The notes beneath the pieces are model-generated. The model made no database searches. It was given only the letters and a program-made list of their open reading frames with translations, and was not told the origin of the DNA. A DNA stretch of 64,000 nucleotides from Cafeteria roenbergensis (taxonomy: Eukaryota; Sar; Bigyra; Bicosoecida; Cafeteriaceae), in contig VLTN01000074.1 of assembly GCA_008330645.1 (NCBI GenBank), positions 1-64,000 on the forward strand, read 5' to 3'. Below, in pieces: positions 62,947 to 64,000 of the stretch. Both the position numbers and the translations under genes were made by a program. Each line of letters starts with the position of its first letter. Positions within the stretch are counted from its first letter, which is position 1.

Positions 62947-64000
62947 CTACACGTCGAACTCCCAATGTACATGCTGAGACGCTGCAAGCGGGGACGCCCC
63001 GTCGAGCGAGGCGCCTCCATCGTCCTCCCACGCTTCCCGCTGTGGCGCCCACAGCGCCAGCTGGCGGCGCCGGTGCCAGCGCTGCAGGGGCTCGGTGTGG
63101 GCAAGTGCCTCGCGGCAGCGAACACTGGAAGCGCGGTCCCACGCTGACTGGCCTTCCTGCACGCATGGACGAAGCCGGGGGGCGCGCGGGGGGACATGAG
63201 CAGGATGAGGGTGGTGAATCGTGCAGGCACGTCGGCCTCGCTGCTGCCCTCGGGGGGGGGGGGGGGAGAACGGAGCACGCGCAAAGGCCTGCGCCGCGCC
63301 GCCAAACCGAGCCTTCAGCACTTGCTCCGTGGCGGTTTGCATGTGCTTCAGCAGAGGCTGTTCGAGGTGGCCGGGGCATTGGCTCGCTGCAGCGCGGCTC
63401 ACGTCGTCAGTGGCCAGGGCGTCCGCCCCTTGCAGCAGCAGCAGCCGGACAACGGTGGCGCGCCCTTTGAGCGATGCGGCGATGAGAGCAGTCATTCCCG
63501 CCTGCGGGAGCCAGTGCCTCGGGCACAAGGCGCGGTTGAGACCAACAGTTGCAGCGTCGCTGCGCACCTTGGTGCGCATGCTTCCCAATAACGCCGTCGA
63601 TGGGACGCAGCTTTGGGAGATACAAACAGCGGCAGCTGTTCAAAGGAGGATTGCAAAAATGGTTGGATTGAATCGAAACCAACATTTTGACACTTGCCAA
63701 AGTTGAACGCTTTGACACCACCCTGGCGGTGCAAGTGCTGCTACGCGCTGCGCAGCCATGGGGAGTAATGGGATGGCGGAGGGCGCGGTGGCCCAGCGCA
63801 GTTTTGGGCCTTTTCGTGCCGCTGGCTCACCTGGTTGCGCGCCTCCATTGCAGCGCCGTGCTCCAGGAGCGCCCGCACGACCGTCGTGTGTCCTCTCCTT
63901 GCCGCAACAATCAGCGGCGTGGAGTCGTCCTGCGAAGCGCAGCGCTTGCCACACGGTCAGGCGTCCACATCACGTCAGCACGCTCTTTTCCAAATCGCGC
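62947..64000 (-). CDS. Ankyrin-repeat protein C (5' end beyond window)
   Basis: Three exons are visible, all phase 0: 63831-63929 (DDSTPLIVAARRGHTTVVRA ..., 33 codons), 63403-63501 (AGMTALIAASLKGRATVVRL ..., 33 codons) and the terminal exon 62947-63156. Donors are CAG|GTGAGC and GAC|GTGAGC; acceptors end GCAG. The terminal exon encodes EGQSAWDRASSVRCREALAH then EPLQRWHRRRQLALWAPQRE and a 33-residue extension ending HWEFDV. Further ankyrin exons are expected upstream, outside the window. It has the same architecture as genes A and B, with introns of different length and sequence. Partner unknown. Confidence 0.75.

Overview
The window is nuclear DNA of a GC-rich, ciliated, intron-bearing eukaryote. 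Genes have GT-AG introns plus one GC-AG intron, very long low-complexity insertions, and ciliary or centrosomal proteins (BBS7, a CEP95-like protein). A haptophyte-type or similar unicellular alga fits best, but the lineage is inference. Gene models were built by hand from splice sites and frame continuity.

Layout. 1-10091 is retroelement-derived: a LINE with reverse transcriptase and a restriction-like endonuclease (REL), two more 5'-truncated REL copies head to tail, a 5'-truncated tyrosine recombinase ending in the same LINE tail, and one further short tail. All five tails end in a C-run followed by the same 11-base word, and the last abuts the stop codon of an ankyrin gene. 10089-17930 (minus) is ankyrin gene A: 24 tandem units of about 306 bp, each one 33-codon ankyrin exon plus one intron. 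18280-22000 holds a doubtful small ORF and an Ariadne-type RBR ubiquitin ligase. 22591-31009 holds a CEP95-like protein (minus), a small two-exon protein (plus), a type I membrane protein (minus) and a U2AF2-like splicing factor (minus). 31640-35024 holds a glycosyltransferase-like gene (minus) divergent from a secreted glycosidase-like gene (plus). 36268-46215 is one giant EF-hand/RCC1/F5-8C gene. A (TTGC)n microsatellite of about 760 bp follows. 47853-49919 (minus) is a D-serine dehydratase-like gene, 51037-55029 a large disordered protein, 55933-57772 ankyrin gene B, 58543-62380 (minus) BBS7, 62646-62716 a tRNA-Arg(CCT), and 62947 to the window end (minus) ankyrin gene C.

Main points of interest: (1) ankyrin gene A looks like a modular repertoire built from whole exon+intron units, with variation concentrated at positions that contact ligands in ankyrin proteins; (2) ankyrin genes A, B and C share an undescribed C-terminal module around QRWHRRR; (3) a tyrosine recombinase carries a LINE tail and appears to be a retro-inserted chimera; (4) short DNA words (GCAGAGCC, GAAACCGC and their complements, and the palindrome GTCAGCTGAC) are strongly over-represented in several unrelated genes, in varying reading frames and both orientations.
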